A stretch of 64,000 bases of DNA from assembly GCF_013337185.1 (NCBI RefSeq), contig NZ_SWDE01000001.1, forward strand, positions 496,001 to 560,000, read 5' to 3'. The DNA comes from Serratia proteamaculans. GTDB lineage: Bacteria; Pseudomonadota; Gammaproteobacteria; Enterobacterales; Enterobacteriaceae. Under the pieces are notes generated by a model. That model did not search any database, was not told the DNA's origin, and saw only the letters and a list, made by a program, of their open reading frames with translations. Shown piece by piece: positions 54,257 through 63,620 of the stretch; position 1 is the stretch's first letter, and every line of letters begins with the position of its first letter. The translations under genes were made by a program, and so were the position numbers.

Positions 54257-55774
54257 ATGAGTAGCCAGACTAAAACGTTCGAACAATGGCAGCAGCAGGC
54301 AAACGCCCTGCAGATTGAAGGGCGTGCCTATATTAACGGCCAGTACCGGGACTCGGCCGACGGTGCCACTTTTGCCGATATCAGCCCGATAGATGGTCGT
54401 CTGTTAGCGGCCATTGCCGACTGCGACCCTGCCACCATTGATGACGCGGTTGCCGCTGCGGACCGGGCCTTCGCCGCCGGGGTTTGGCGCGACAGGTCTC
54501 CGGCCGAACGCAAAAATGTCCTGCTGCGCCTGGCCGATCTGGTGGCTCTTCACCAGGAAGAACTGGCGCTGCTGGAAAGCCTGGATACCGGTAAAACCAT
54601 TCATGAATCGCTGGATATGGATATTCAGGACGTGGGTAAGGCCCTGCGCTATTACGCCGAGGCCATCGACAAACTTTCCGACGAGATTGCCCCAACCGGG
54701 GACAGTTTCCACGGCATGGTCACCCATCAGCCTTTAGGGGTGGTGGCCGTGATGACGCCCTGGAATAACCCGTTGATGATTGCCTGCTGGAAGATCGCGC
54801 CAGCGTTGGCCATGGGCAACTCGGTGGTATTTAAGCCATCGGAAAAAGCCCCGTTAACCGGCATTCGTCTGGCAGAGCTGACCCGTCAGGCCGGGATCCC
54901 CGACGGCGTATTCAATGTTGTTACCGGGGGTGCCCAGGTGGGTCAGGCTCTGGCCCTGCATCCCGGCGTGCGGGCGCTGGCCTTTACCGGTTCCACTCAG
55001 GTCGCCAAGCAACTGCTGATTTATTCCGGGCAATCCAACATGAAACGCACTTACCTTGAAGGTGGCGGTAAAAACGCGCATATCATTTTTGCCGATACGC
55101 CGGATCTGGCGCGTGCAGCGCGCTTTGCAGCACTGGGTTTTTGCGCCAATCAGGGGGCCGTTTGTGCTTCCGGTACTCGCTTGCTGGTAGAGGCGTCGAT
55201 TAAACAACAATTTCTTGCCCATCTGCTGGAAGAGGTAAAGCGCTGGCAACCGGGGCATCCGCTGGATCCTGCCACCATGATGGGACCACTGATTGATGCC
55301 CGCCACCAGGCCAATGTTCTAAGTTTCGTGGAGTCTGCGCGTGATGAAGGTGCCAGCATTCTTTGTGGCGGGATCCCCGATAAAGATATCGTTACGGGTG
55401 GCCATTTCTTTGCGCCAACCATCATCGATAATGCCACACCGACCATGACCGCCTCACAAAACGAGATTTTCGGTCCGGTAGCTTCAATCATCACCTTTGA
55501 GGATGAAGAAGAAGCCATCCGGCTGGCCAACGACAACGAATACGGCCTGACCGCCGGTTTCTGGACTCCGGACATTGCCAGAGTGCACCGCATTGCCCGG
55601 CGGCTGGAGGCTGGAACCGTCTGGGTCAACCACTTCCTGACCCGCGATATTCTCTCGCCTTTTGGCGGTTTCAAGCAGTCCGGCATTGGCCGAGATTTGT
55701 CGATTCATGCCCTGCGCCAATACGGGGAAATGAAAGCCACCTGGATCGCGCTGAAAGACATCGACGCTCACTAA
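54257..55774 (+). CDS. NAD(P)-dependent aldehyde dehydrogenase
   Basis: A 505-residue ALDH. Visible elements are MTPWNNPLMIACWKIAPALA with the NAD-binding FTGSTQVAK, the Glu block YLEGGGKNAH (usual LELGGK), the catalytic Cys in ANQGAVCASGTR, and the FGPV block EIFGPVASI. The sequence is nearest to gamma-glutamyl-aminobutyraldehyde/betaine-type enzymes, so the substrate stays open. AAGGA precedes the ATG. It would oxidise the aldehyde made by the adjoining GMC enzymes. Confidence 0.87.
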   Translation: MSSQTKTFEQWQQQANALQIEGRAYINGQYRDSADGATFADISPIDGRLLAAIADCDPATIDDAVAAADRAFAAGVWRDRSPAERKNVLLRLADLVALHQEELALLESLDTGKTIHESLDMDIQDVGKALRYYAEAIDKLSDEIAPTGDSFHGMVTHQPLGVVAVMTPWNNPLMIACWKIAPALAMGNSVVFKPSEKAPLTGIRLAELTRQAGIPDGVFNVVTGGAQVGQALALHPGVRALAFTGSTQVAKQLLIYSGQSNMKRTYLEGGGKNAHIIFADTPDLARAARFAALGFCANQGAVCASGTRLLVEASIKQQFLAHLLEEVKRWQPGHPLDPATMMGPLIDARHQANVLSFVESARDEGASILCGGIPDKDIVTGGHFFAPTIIDNATPTMTASQNEIFGPVASIITFEDEEEAIRLANDNEYGLTAGFWTPDIARVHRIARRLEAGTVWVNHFLTRDILSPFGGFKQSGIGRDLSIHALRQYGEMKATWIALKDIDAH

Positions 55775-55783
55775 GGGATCGCC

Positions 55784-57442
55784 ATGAAACCAGATAACAA
55801 GCTGACCAACCGCGGTCGTCGCCGGTTTATCACCGCCAGCCTGGCCATCGGGGCGGCAGCGGCGCTGCCCTTCGCCGGACATGCACGCCAGCCGGCACCC
55901 CACACCACCGCCAGCCGCAACGATGACCATAAATATGATTTTATTATTATCGGTGCCGGTTCGGCCGGTTCGGTGGTCACCCGTAGGCTGGTGGACGCCG
56001 GTTTAAAGGTTCTGCTGTTAGAGGCCGGGCCAAGAGATGATATGCCGGCGATCCACAACCCCCCGCAGGCCATGGAGCTGTGGCATTCTGCGGTTGACTG
56101 GGGCTTTTCGACCCAGCCCCAAATCTACGCCGGTAAACAGGACATTTACTGGCCACGCGGCAAAACGCTGGGTGGCTCCAGTGCGATCAACGGCATGATG
56201 TACGTGCGCGGCCTGCCCGCCGATTATGACAACTGGGCAGCTCTGGGTGCGACCGGCTGGAGCTGGCAGGAGGTTCTGCCTTATTTCCGCAAAGCGGAGC
56301 ACTGCAATATCGCTGGATTATCCTCTATGCACGGTACCGCCGGCTTGTTGCAGGTCTCCAGCCCGGCCATGACCCCGCTGGCCCATGCCTTTGTCGAAGC
56401 CGGGCAACAGGCCGGTCTGCGATTAGTGAAGGACTACAACGACGGCCAGGACTCGAGCGGCGTCAGTTTCCCGCAGTACACCATGACACCGGACGGCAAG
56501 CGTGCCAGCGCCTGGGTCTGTTATGGCGACGCCATCAGACAGGCCGACAACCTGTCGGTGATCACCGAGGCGCGCGTGCTGAAGCTGTTGAATCAGCGCG
56601 ATCGCATTACCGGCGTGCACTTTATTCATCGCGGTGTCGACTACCGCATCGAAGCACGTCATGAAGTGCTGCTGTGCGCCGGTTCGCTGATGAGCCCTGC
56701 CATTTTGCTGCACTCCGGTATCGGCCCGGCGGAGCAACTGGAGAAAATGGGCATCCCCCCTTTGGTTAACCTGCCCGGCGTGGGTGAAAACCTGCACGAC
56801 CATCTGGTGTGCCCGATGGTCTGGTCATCACCGCAGCCGGTGGCTGTGGGTCTGGCCTCGGGTATTGAGGCGCAGATTTTCCATAAGTCGGCATCTCAAC
56901 TTTCGGCACCGGACACCCAGTCGCTGCTGTTCACCATACCGTTCCTGCCTGGGGTTAGCCAGGGTTACACCGTCACGCCGGGTCTGGTGCGACCGCAAAG
57001 CCGTGGCCGCCTGTGGCTTAATTCTCGCGACCCCTTGCAGCCGCCATTAATGGATCCGCAGGTATATTCCGCAGGTGAAGATCTGGAGGTGATGACCGAC
57101 AAAGCCTTGCTGCTGCGCGAAGTCATGCACCAGTCGGCGCTCACGCCCTGGCGCGGCAAGGAAATGGGAATGGACGGTGTGGATAACCGTCGGCAAATGC
57201 GCGACTACATCAGCCGCATGACAGGCTCATACCACCATCAGGTCGGCACCGCCCGCATAGGGACTGACAATATGGCGGTGGTCGATCCGCAATTACGGGT
57301 GCGTGGTCTGTCTGGGCTACGGGTAATAGACGCTTCCGTGATGCCGGTCATACCTACCGGTAATACTAACGCCCCCAGCATCATGATCGGTGAAAAAGCC
57401 GCCGATATGATCCTGTCGGGCCATCAAACCAAGGCGATATAA
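55784..57442 (+). CDS. GMC-family oxidoreductase with Tat signal peptide
   Basis: A 552-residue GMC oxidoreductase. Unlike the one at 48943 it carries a twin-arginine leader (NRGRRRFITASLAIGAAAAL, cleavage probably after GHA near residue 34), so it should be exported folded with FAD. Then IIGAGSAGSVVTRRL, GKTLGGSSAINGMMYVRG, GSLMSPAILLHSGIGP and the C-terminal HHQVGTARIG and NTNAPSIMIGEKA follow in family order. A periplasmic alcohol oxidation step is the likely role. Nine bases after the ALDH gene. Confidence 0.85.
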   Translation: MKPDNKLTNRGRRRFITASLAIGAAAALPFAGHARQPAPHTTASRNDDHKYDFIIIGAGSAGSVVTRRLVDAGLKVLLLEAGPRDDMPAIHNPPQAMELWHSAVDWGFSTQPQIYAGKQDIYWPRGKTLGGSSAINGMMYVRGLPADYDNWAALGATGWSWQEVLPYFRKAEHCNIAGLSSMHGTAGLLQVSSPAMTPLAHAFVEAGQQAGLRLVKDYNDGQDSSGVSFPQYTMTPDGKRASAWVCYGDAIRQADNLSVITEARVLKLLNQRDRITGVHFIHRGVDYRIEARHEVLLCAGSLMSPAILLHSGIGPAEQLEKMGIPPLVNLPGVGENLHDHLVCPMVWSSPQPVAVGLASGIEAQIFHKSASQLSAPDTQSLLFTIPFLPGVSQGYTVTPGLVRPQSRGRLWLNSRDPLQPPLMDPQVYSAGEDLEVMTDKALLLREVMHQSALTPWRGKEMGMDGVDNRRQMRDYISRMTGSYHHQVGTARIGTDNMAVVDPQLRVRGLSGLRVIDASVMPVIPTGNTNAPSIMIGEKAADMILSGHQTKAI

Positions 57443-57444
57443 TC

Positions 57445-58164
57445 ATGACCACAACCGTATTGATTACCGGTGCCAACAAGGGGCTGGGCTGTGAAACCGC
57501 CCGCCGACTGGCCGAAAGTGGCTGGCGCGTCGTACTCGGCGCCCGTGACCCTTTGCGCGGCGAGCAGGCGATTGAGGCACTGGCATTGTTGGGATTAAAG
57601 GCTGAACTGCTGGTGCTGGATGTCACCTCGGAAGAATCGGTCCGGCAGGCTGCGGCTGATTTCAGCAAGACTTACGGCCAACTCGATGTGTTGATCAATA
57701 ATGCCGGGGTTGGCGGTTCACGTGAGCATCCAACGGAAACCGGTGCCGCCGCACTGGCGGAGATATACCAGACCAATGTTTTTGGCGTGGTGCGCATGAT
57801 GCAGGTTTTTCTGCCCTTGCTGCAGACGGCAGAAAATCCCAGAGTGGTGATGGTGTCCAGTTCACTGGGTTCATCACATACCATGACCGGCAAAGGCGGC
57901 GCGACTTTCGAGGCCGGACTTTTACAACTGGCCTATCCGTCCTCCAAGGCGGCGCTCAACATGCTGGTCACCCAGTATGCCAAGGCATTGCCGGCGATCA
58001 GAATCAATGCCGTTAACCCGGGCTTTACCAAAACCGACCTTAACCACCATACCGGCCATCAAACGCTGACCGAAGGCACGGATGCCATTGTGGCACTGGC
58101 TTCTATCGACAAGGATGGCCCCACCGGCAGATTCTTTGACCGTCACGGTGAAATCCCCTGGTAA
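57445..58164 (+). CDS. Short-chain dehydrogenase/reductase
   Basis: A 239-residue classical SDR with TGANKGLG, the LINNAGVGG block, catalytic Ser (VMVSSSLGS) and Tyr-x3-Lys (YPSSKAALN), and PGFTKTDLN after the active site. It resembles carbonyl-reductase-like SDRs that act on small aldehydes or ketones. It starts two bases after the GMC stop and ends this operon. Confidence 0.84.
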   Translation: MTTTVLITGANKGLGCETARRLAESGWRVVLGARDPLRGEQAIEALALLGLKAELLVLDVTSEESVRQAAADFSKTYGQLDVLINNAGVGGSREHPTETGAAALAEIYQTNVFGVVRMMQVFLPLLQTAENPRVVMVSSSLGSSHTMTGKGGATFEAGLLQLAYPSSKAALNMLVTQYAKALPAIRINAVNPGFTKTDLNHHTGHQTLTEGTDAIVALASIDKDGPTGRFFDRHGEIPW

Positions 58165-58564
58165 GACCCGAGCAATGTAACGCCCCTCAGGCTAAATTCG
58201 CTTAATTTCTAAGCAACGATTTATTTATAATAAGTTGTTGCTTAAAAAACACTCAGGCGTAAACCTGGCCACCATCAGAAAATTGTCAGCAAAATAAGTG
58301 CATTGGCTTAGTACCCCTAATTTTATTGCGGGCACAATATGTGCCTTGTCAACTCTCCTGTCATGCCTCTACCGCGTCATTATTGGCCAATAAACCACCA
58401 ATTTATTGTTTTTAATAGAAAAAACATTAAATACCCCCCGGCTAAATAACTATTGAGCCGGGGGGTAAAAAGCCATATATTGGGCGCGTTTTTTCACGGT
58501 AGTTACTTATTCAATTTAATAATTCAACTAGGGCGTTACTGATACCCCCAGTTGTAGGAGAGAT
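58165..58564. other. Leader/intergenic region before dat with a 12-bp hairpin
   Basis: About 400 mostly AT-rich bases. TACCCCCCGGCT (58432-58443) is perfectly inverted as AGCCGGGGGGTA (58456-58467), loop of 12, standing out in an AT-rich context 98 bases before the dat start. Each arm of the stem is flanked by A/T tracts, and AAAA follows on the plus strand, so it is not a standard plus-strand terminator. It may end transcription from the left, act as an mRNA control element for dat-ddc, or be a protein site. No known riboswitch was recognised. Confidence 0.6.
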
Positions 58565-59959
58565 ATGATGACGGATAAAGTCCGTATTGATAATTTCGGT
58601 GTGAGTTTAGAAAATGTAAACAACGAAACATATTTGGCGAGACAAGCCGAATTTGAATCGAATGTCAGGAGTTACCCCCGTAAATTGCCGTTGGCAATTG
58701 CGAAAGCCCAAGGCGTGTGGATCACCGATGTTGAGAATAATCAATATCTTGATTGCCTGGCTGGTGCGGGTACGCTGGCTCTGGGTCATAACCATCCTGA
58801 CGTCCTTCAAAGCATCCAAAATGTCATTACCAGCGGCTTGCCGTTACATACTCTCGATCTTACAACGCCGTTGAAAGATCAGTTCTCAGCTTATTTGCTC
58901 TCTTTATTGCCAGGACAGGGCCAGGAGTACTGCCTGCAGTTCTGTGGCCCTTCGGGCGCAGATGCGGTTGAGGCCGCACTGAAACTGGCGAAAAAGCACA
59001 CCGGTCGTTCTGGCGTGATCAGCTTCTCCGGCGGTTACCATGGCATGACCCATGGCGCGCTGGCAGTCACAGGCAACCTGTCACCGAAAGAAGCGATTAA
59101 CGGCATGATGCCGGAAGTTCAGTTTATGCCTTACCCGCATGAGTACCGCTGCCCGCTGGGTATCGGTGGCGAAGCCGGCGTTAAAGCACTGACCTACTAT
59201 TTTGAAAACCTGATTAATGACGTCGAAAGCGGCGTGCGCAAACCTGCGGCGGTCATCCTGGAAGCGGTTCAGGGTGAAGGCGGCGTCAACCCGGCTCCGG
59301 TCGAATGGTTGCAGCGCATTCGCAAAGTCACTCAGGAACACGGCATTTTGCTGATTATCGACGAAGTTCAGGCCGGCTTTGCCCGTACGGGTAAACTGTT
59401 CGCCTTCGAACACGCCGGTATTGAGCCGGACATCATCGTGATGTCCAAAGCGGTAGGCGGCGGCTTGCCACTGGCGGTATTGGGCATCAAGAAAGAATTT
59501 GATGCCTGGGAACCTGGCCACCATACCGGCACCTTCCGCGGTAACCAACTGGCGATGGCCACCGGCCTGACCACCCTGCAGCACCTTAAAGATAACAACG
59601 TGGCCGGTAAGGTCGCCGCACAAGGCGAATGGCTGAAAGCCAAGCTGGCCGAGCTGCAAAAACGTTATCCGGCCATTGGCCACGTGCGCGGCCTGGGCTT
59701 GATGATTGGCATGGAAATCGTTAAACCGGACGAAGCTCAGGATCATATGGGTTGTTACCCGGCGGATCCTCAGTTGTCTGCCCTGCTGCAGAAGAAATGT
59801 TTCGAAGCCGGGTTGATCCTCGAGCGTGGCGGCCGTAACGGCAACGTACTGCGTCTGCTGCCTTCCCTGTTGATCACCAACGACGAACTGGGCATTTTCC
59901 TGGATAAATTTGAACAGGCCCTGTTAGCCGCCGGCGTCAAGCCTGTAGGTATGGAGTGA
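58565..59959 (+). CDS. dat: Diaminobutyrate--2-oxoglutarate aminotransferase
   Basis: A 464-residue class-III PLP aminotransferase that makes L-2,4-diaminobutyrate from aspartate semialdehyde and glutamate. It shows [67 protein letters not shown] (PLP-binding Asp) and [13 protein letters not shown] (PLP Lys), closely following the Acinetobacter Dat sequence. AGGAG precedes the ATG; ATG at 58568 is possible. Five bases separate it from ddc, with which it forms the diaminopropane pathway. Confidence 0.93.
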   Translation: MMTDKVRIDNFGVSLENVNNETYLARQAEFESNVRSYPRKLPLAIAKAQGVWITDVENNQYLDCLAGAGTLALGHNHPDVLQSIQNVITSGLPLHTLDLTTPLKDQFSAYLLSLLPGQGQEYCLQFCGPSGADAVEAALKLAKKHTGRSGVISFSGGYHGMTHGALAVTGNLSPKEAINGMMPEVQFMPYPHEYRCPLGIGGEAGVKALTYYFENLINDVESGVRKPAAVILEAVQGEGGVNPAPVEWLQRIRKVTQEHGILLIIDEVQAGFARTGKLFAFEHAGIEPDIIVMSKAVGGGLPLAVLGIKKEFDAWEPGHHTGTFRGNQLAMATGLTTLQHLKDNNVAGKVAAQGEWLKAKLAELQKRYPAIGHVRGLGLMIGMEIVKPDEAQDHMGCYPADPQLSALLQKKCFEAGLILERGGRNGNVLRLLPSLLITNDELGIFLDKFEQALLAAGVKPVGME

Positions 59960-59964
59960 ATTCG

Positions 59965-61437
59965 ATGTCCCGGTTAAACCCGATTCTGGCCGCTTCGGCG
60001 CAAAGCACCGAAGCCTACCAGCAAGCGATCGAGCAAAGCAGCCAGGCGGTAGTGCAGTGGCTGCAACAACCCGAGATGTATCAGGGGAAAACCGTTGCCG
60101 AACTGCGTGAACGCATTACGCTGGATTTTAATCCTCAGGGCCTGGGCAACCAGGCAGCAATCGAACGCGCGATTGAGTACTTTTTAAAAGACAGCCTGTC
60201 GGTGCATCACCCACAGTGTGTCGCGCATTTGCATTGCCCAAGCCTGGTGATTAGCCAGGCGGCGGAAGTGCTGATCAACGCCACCAACCAGAGCATGGAC
60301 TCCTGGGACCAAAGCCCTTCAGCCACCATCATCGAGATGAAGCTGATCGAGTGGTTGCGTACCCAGGTCGGTTATCAGCCTGGCGATGCCGGTGTGTTTA
60401 CCAGCGGCGGTACCCAGAGCAACCTGATGGGGCTGATGCTGGCACGCGATGCCTTCTTCGCCAAGCAGGGTCACTCTGTGCAACAGGATGGTCTGGTCGG
60501 TAACCTGCGCAAGATTAAAGTCTTGTGTTCTGAAAACGCCCATTTCTCGGTGCAAAAGAACATGGCGTTGCTCGGTCTGGGTTATCAATCCGTTACGCTG
60601 GTGAAAACCGATGAGTTCGCGCGGATGGATGTGAACGACCTGGCCGAAAAACTGGCGCAAGCCAAGGCCAATGGCGAACAGATCCTGGCGATTGTTGCCA
60701 CCGCAGGCACCACCGATGCCGGTGCTATCGACCCACTGCGTGCGATTGCGCAGTTGGCGGCAGAACACCAAGTTTGGGTGCATGTTGATGCAGCCTGGGG
60801 CGGCGCGTTGCTGCTTTCAGAGAAGTACCGTGACTATCTGGACGGCATTGAATTGGTGGATTCCATTACTCTGGACTTCCATAAACAATTCTTCCAGACA
60901 ATCAGCTGCGGCGCCTTCCTGTTGAAAGAGGCCCGTCACTATGAGCTGATGCGCTATCAGGCGGCCTACCTGAACTCCGAATTCGACGAAGCTCAGGGCG
61001 TGCCTAACCTGGTGTCCAAATCCTTGCAGACCACCCGCCGTTTTGATGCGTTAAAACTGTGGATGGGGCTGGAGGCATTAGGTCAACAGCAATACGCTGC
61101 GATCATCGATCACGGTGTGACGCTGGCGCAACAGGTTGCCCACTATATCGGCGACCAACCGGCGTTGGAACTGGTGATGCAGCCACAGTTGGCCAGCGTG
61201 CTGTTCCGCTACCGTCCGCAGTCATTAGCCGCCAGCGGCGATGCTGCCGTGGCACTGCTGAACCAGCGGATTGGCGATGCACTCCTGGAGTCAGGTCGCG
61301 CCAACGTTGGGGTAACCGAATTTAATGGCGTAACCTGCCTGAAAATGACGTTGTTAAACCCAACGGTCAGCCTGGACGATATCAAAGTCCTGCTGGCACT
61401 GGTGGAAAAAACCGCGCAGCAATTGCCTGCCGCCTAA
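59965..61437 (+). CDS. ddc: L-2,4-diaminobutyrate decarboxylase
   Basis: A 490-residue group-II PLP decarboxylase that turns diaminobutyrate into 1,3-diaminopropane. GVFTSGGTQSNLMGLMLARD is the substrate/PLP block, HVDAAWGGALL holds the PLP-binding Asp, and SITLDFHKQFFQ holds the PLP Lys. ATG at 59965 is used (GGAG eight bases upstream); a GTG at 59956 overlaps the dat stop. A terminator follows. Confidence 0.93.
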   Translation: MSRLNPILAASAQSTEAYQQAIEQSSQAVVQWLQQPEMYQGKTVAELRERITLDFNPQGLGNQAAIERAIEYFLKDSLSVHHPQCVAHLHCPSLVISQAAEVLINATNQSMDSWDQSPSATIIEMKLIEWLRTQVGYQPGDAGVFTSGGTQSNLMGLMLARDAFFAKQGHSVQQDGLVGNLRKIKVLCSENAHFSVQKNMALLGLGYQSVTLVKTDEFARMDVNDLAEKLAQAKANGEQILAIVATAGTTDAGAIDPLRAIAQLAAEHQVWVHVDAAWGGALLLSEKYRDYLDGIELVDSITLDFHKQFFQTISCGAFLLKEARHYELMRYQAAYLNSEFDEAQGVPNLVSKSLQTTRRFDALKLWMGLEALGQQQYAAIIDHGVTLAQQVAHYIGDQPALELVMQPQLASVLFRYRPQSLAASGDAAVALLNQRIGDALLESGRANVGVTEFNGVTCLKMTLLNPTVSLDDIKVLLALVEKTAQQLPAA

Positions 61438-61460
61438 TCCACCTGCCCTGACCAGCAGCG

Positions 61461-61494
61461 AAAAGCCGATAACCTTTGTGGGTTATCGGCTTTT
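61461..61494. terminator. Bidirectional rho-independent terminator
   Basis: AAAAGCCGATAACC (61461-61474) and GGTTATCGGCTTTT (61481-61494) form a 14-bp perfect stem with loop TTTGTG and T tracts on either strand. It serves ddc from the left and the convergent SDR gene from the right. Confidence 0.9.
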
Positions 61495-61504
61495 TATTTG
61501 CCCA

Positions 61505-62212
61505 TCACCAAGGCACGACTTTCCCCAGGTAGTCGAGGTAATGCAGTCCCGAACGCCCGGCATAAGTTTCAATGGTGTTAAGCAGGTTCGGAATGCTCTC
61601 GTCGATGCTCAAACGCCCTTCTGAACCGCCCAATTCGGTACGCACCCAGCCTGGAGCCATCAACAACAAGGTTCGCGGATCATCACTATTACGCGCGGCG
61701 TAACTACGCATCAGCATATTTAGTGCAGATTTACTGGCCCGATAAACCTCGAACTTGCCATTGGTGTTGTTAGTCAGGCTACCTTGCCCGGAGGACATCA
61801 CACCGAGGGTCCCGGCTGGCGTTACCAAATCCTTAAAGGTCTCAATCACCCGCATCGGGCTGAGCGCATTAGTGACCATCACCCGGTTGAACTCTTCGGT
61901 CGAAACGTCCGCTATGGTCTCGCGATCGTCATTTTTTACCCCGGCGTTAACAAACAACAGATCAAAATGCCGTTCAGAAAGGCGCTTATGTAACGCTTTT
62001 ACCTGCTCAGGCAGCGTGATATCGGCCGTCTCCACCTCAAGGCTGTCAGGGTATTTTCCTGCCAGACGATAAAGCGGCTCTTTAGATGACTCGCGGCCGG
62101 TGGCGACCACTTTATCGCCACGTTTCAGCAGTTCTTCTGCCATCGCAAAGCCCAGCCCCCGGGATGCGCCGATCAGCAGAACGGTCTTTGATGATAAATG
62201 AGGTGTTGGCAT
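61505..62212 (-). CDS. Short-chain dehydrogenase/reductase
   Basis: A 235-residue SDR with GASRGLGFAM at the cofactor loop, FVNAGVKND in the NNAG position and YRASKSALNML at the catalytic Tyr-x3-Lys. The C-terminal PGWVRTELGG is usual for the small CsgA/carbonyl-reductase-like SDRs. AAGGA lies about eight bases before the ATG. It is divergent from a LysR gene across 137 bases, suggesting LysR control. Substrate unknown. Confidence 0.83.
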   Translation of the reverse strand: MPTPHLSSKTVLLIGASRGLGFAMAEELLKRGDKVVATGRESSKEPLYRLAGKYPDSLEVETADITLPEQVKALHKRLSERHFDLLFVNAGVKNDDRETIADVSTEEFNRVMVTNALSPMRVIETFKDLVTPAGTLGVMSSGQGSLTNNTNGKFEVYRASKSALNMLMRSYAARNSDDPRTLLLMAPGWVRTELGGSEGRLSIDESIPNLLNTIETYAGRSGLHYLDYLGKVVPW

Positions 62213-62349
62213 GGATCATTTCCTTAGCATTTCAGTTGTTTTGTGATGCAGAAAATATAACTATGCAGAATAGATTGCGGAAGACGCAGCATTTGCACTT
62301 ATAACATGCACCCAACGCCTGCCTTCATTGATAGTTCAGGATGCCCGAT

Positions 62350-63282
62350 ATGACAGACCCCGATCTCAATTTACTGATTGCTCTCGATGCCCTGCTTACC
62401 CTGGGCAGCGTGGCGGGTGCTGCCCGCAGGCTTAAGCTAAGTGCTTCTGCGATGAGCCGCACGCTTAGCCGCCTGCGAGCGGTCACTGGCGATCCTTTAT
62501 TGGTGCGTGCCGGCCGCAAGATGGTGTTGACACCCTATGCCGAAGAGATTCGCGAGCGAACGCAAAACGTGGTGTTCGAAGCCCGTGCGGTACTTCGCCC
62601 TGCGGTATCAGATCTGAGTTTATCCAGCCTGGAGAGAACCTTTACCCTGCGCGCCAACGAAGGTTTTGTCGAGGCCTTTGGTGCCGTGCTGATCGCAGCG
62701 GCGGCACAGGAAGCCCCTTCGGTACGCCTGTGTTTTGCCCCCAAGCCAGAGAAAAGCTCCACCCATTTGCGCGAAGGTCTGGTCGATCTTGAGATTGGCG
62801 TGCTGGGGGTAATGGGGCCGGAGATTCGTTTGCAGGCCCTGTTCCGTGACCGATTTGTCGCGGTAGTCCGCAAAGGTCATCCGTTTGAACAACAGACCGA
62901 GATTACGGCCCAACAGTATGCCGCCTGTGGTCATGTGGTGGCCTCACGCCGTGGACTATTAACCGGGCCGGTAGACCAGGCGCTGGCCGAATTGGGACTG
63001 GAGCGCAAGATTGCCGCCGTGGTGCCGAGCTTCCCCGCCGCGCTGGCGGTGGCGCAGGCCTCTGATTTGGTGGCATTGGTCCCGGCCTCCTTTTTGATCA
63101 ACCACCCCGTAGGCAATGACGATGCTTCCACACTTTATGCTTTTGAACTGCCGGTAAAAACGCAGGGCATTACCGTTTCGCAAATGTGGCATCCACGCTT
63201 GGAAGCCGATGCGGCTCATCGCTGGCTGCGACAGTTAGTTTTGCGGGTGGTTAAACAGCGCTTTGAAATTCGGAAGTTTTAA
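62350..63282 (+). CDS. LysR-family transcriptional regulator
   Basis: A 310-residue LysR protein of the NodD/LinR-like branch: it opens DPDLNLLIALDALLTLGSVA, with the helix-turn-helix AAGAARRLKLSASAMSRTLSRLR-type block near residues 25-45 and the hinge LVRAGRKMVLTPYAE. The effector domain begins near residue 95. ATG at 62350 has AGGA eight bases upstream; ATG at 62341 overlaps that site. Likely regulator of the divergent SDR gene. Confidence 0.86.
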   Translation: MTDPDLNLLIALDALLTLGSVAGAARRLKLSASAMSRTLSRLRAVTGDPLLVRAGRKMVLTPYAEEIRERTQNVVFEARAVLRPAVSDLSLSSLERTFTLRANEGFVEAFGAVLIAAAAQEAPSVRLCFAPKPEKSSTHLREGLVDLEIGVLGVMGPEIRLQALFRDRFVAVVRKGHPFEQQTEITAQQYAACGHVVASRRGLLTGPVDQALAELGLERKIAAVVPSFPAALAVAQASDLVALVPASFLINHPVGNDDASTLYAFELPVKTQGITVSQMWHPRLEADAAHRWLRQLVLRVVKQRFEIRKF

Positions 63283-63620
63283 GGATTCGATGTCGGGCGC
63301 ATTCATTAATGCCGGAGGGAACGTTGAGCCGATTGGCTAACCATGTGAAATGGGAAAATGCTTATTAAACTCACCCCAAGATTTTTCACCTTTAGCTTTA
63401 AAGGGGTCTTAATCGGGTTAGCGTCCACTATGCAGTGCAGGTAAAACGATGACGCCCAATCAATCGAAACACTGCAAAGTGGAAGGCGAATATTAACGTA
63501 CTGAATTAAAATCTCTAACCTTATGTAACTAAAGAAACCGAAAAGGTGACAATTGATTCACTCGGAATAACAGCCACTCAAAATATAAGCGCAAAATAGA
63601 CTATTCCCTGCGCATAAAAG
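63283..63620. other. Intergenic region without a recognised feature
   Basis: About 340 bases between a LysR gene and a convergent hydrolase fragment. A 28-codon open frame starting at 63358 has a weak GGGA ribosome site but no recognisable content. No terminator with a T run, RNA gene or repeat could be identified. Confidence 0.4.

Noticed and set aside
63358-63444. Short hydrophobic peptide gene in the last intergenic region
   Set aside because: The ribosome site is weak, the frame has 28 codons and there is no recognisable similarity; chance is enough to explain it.
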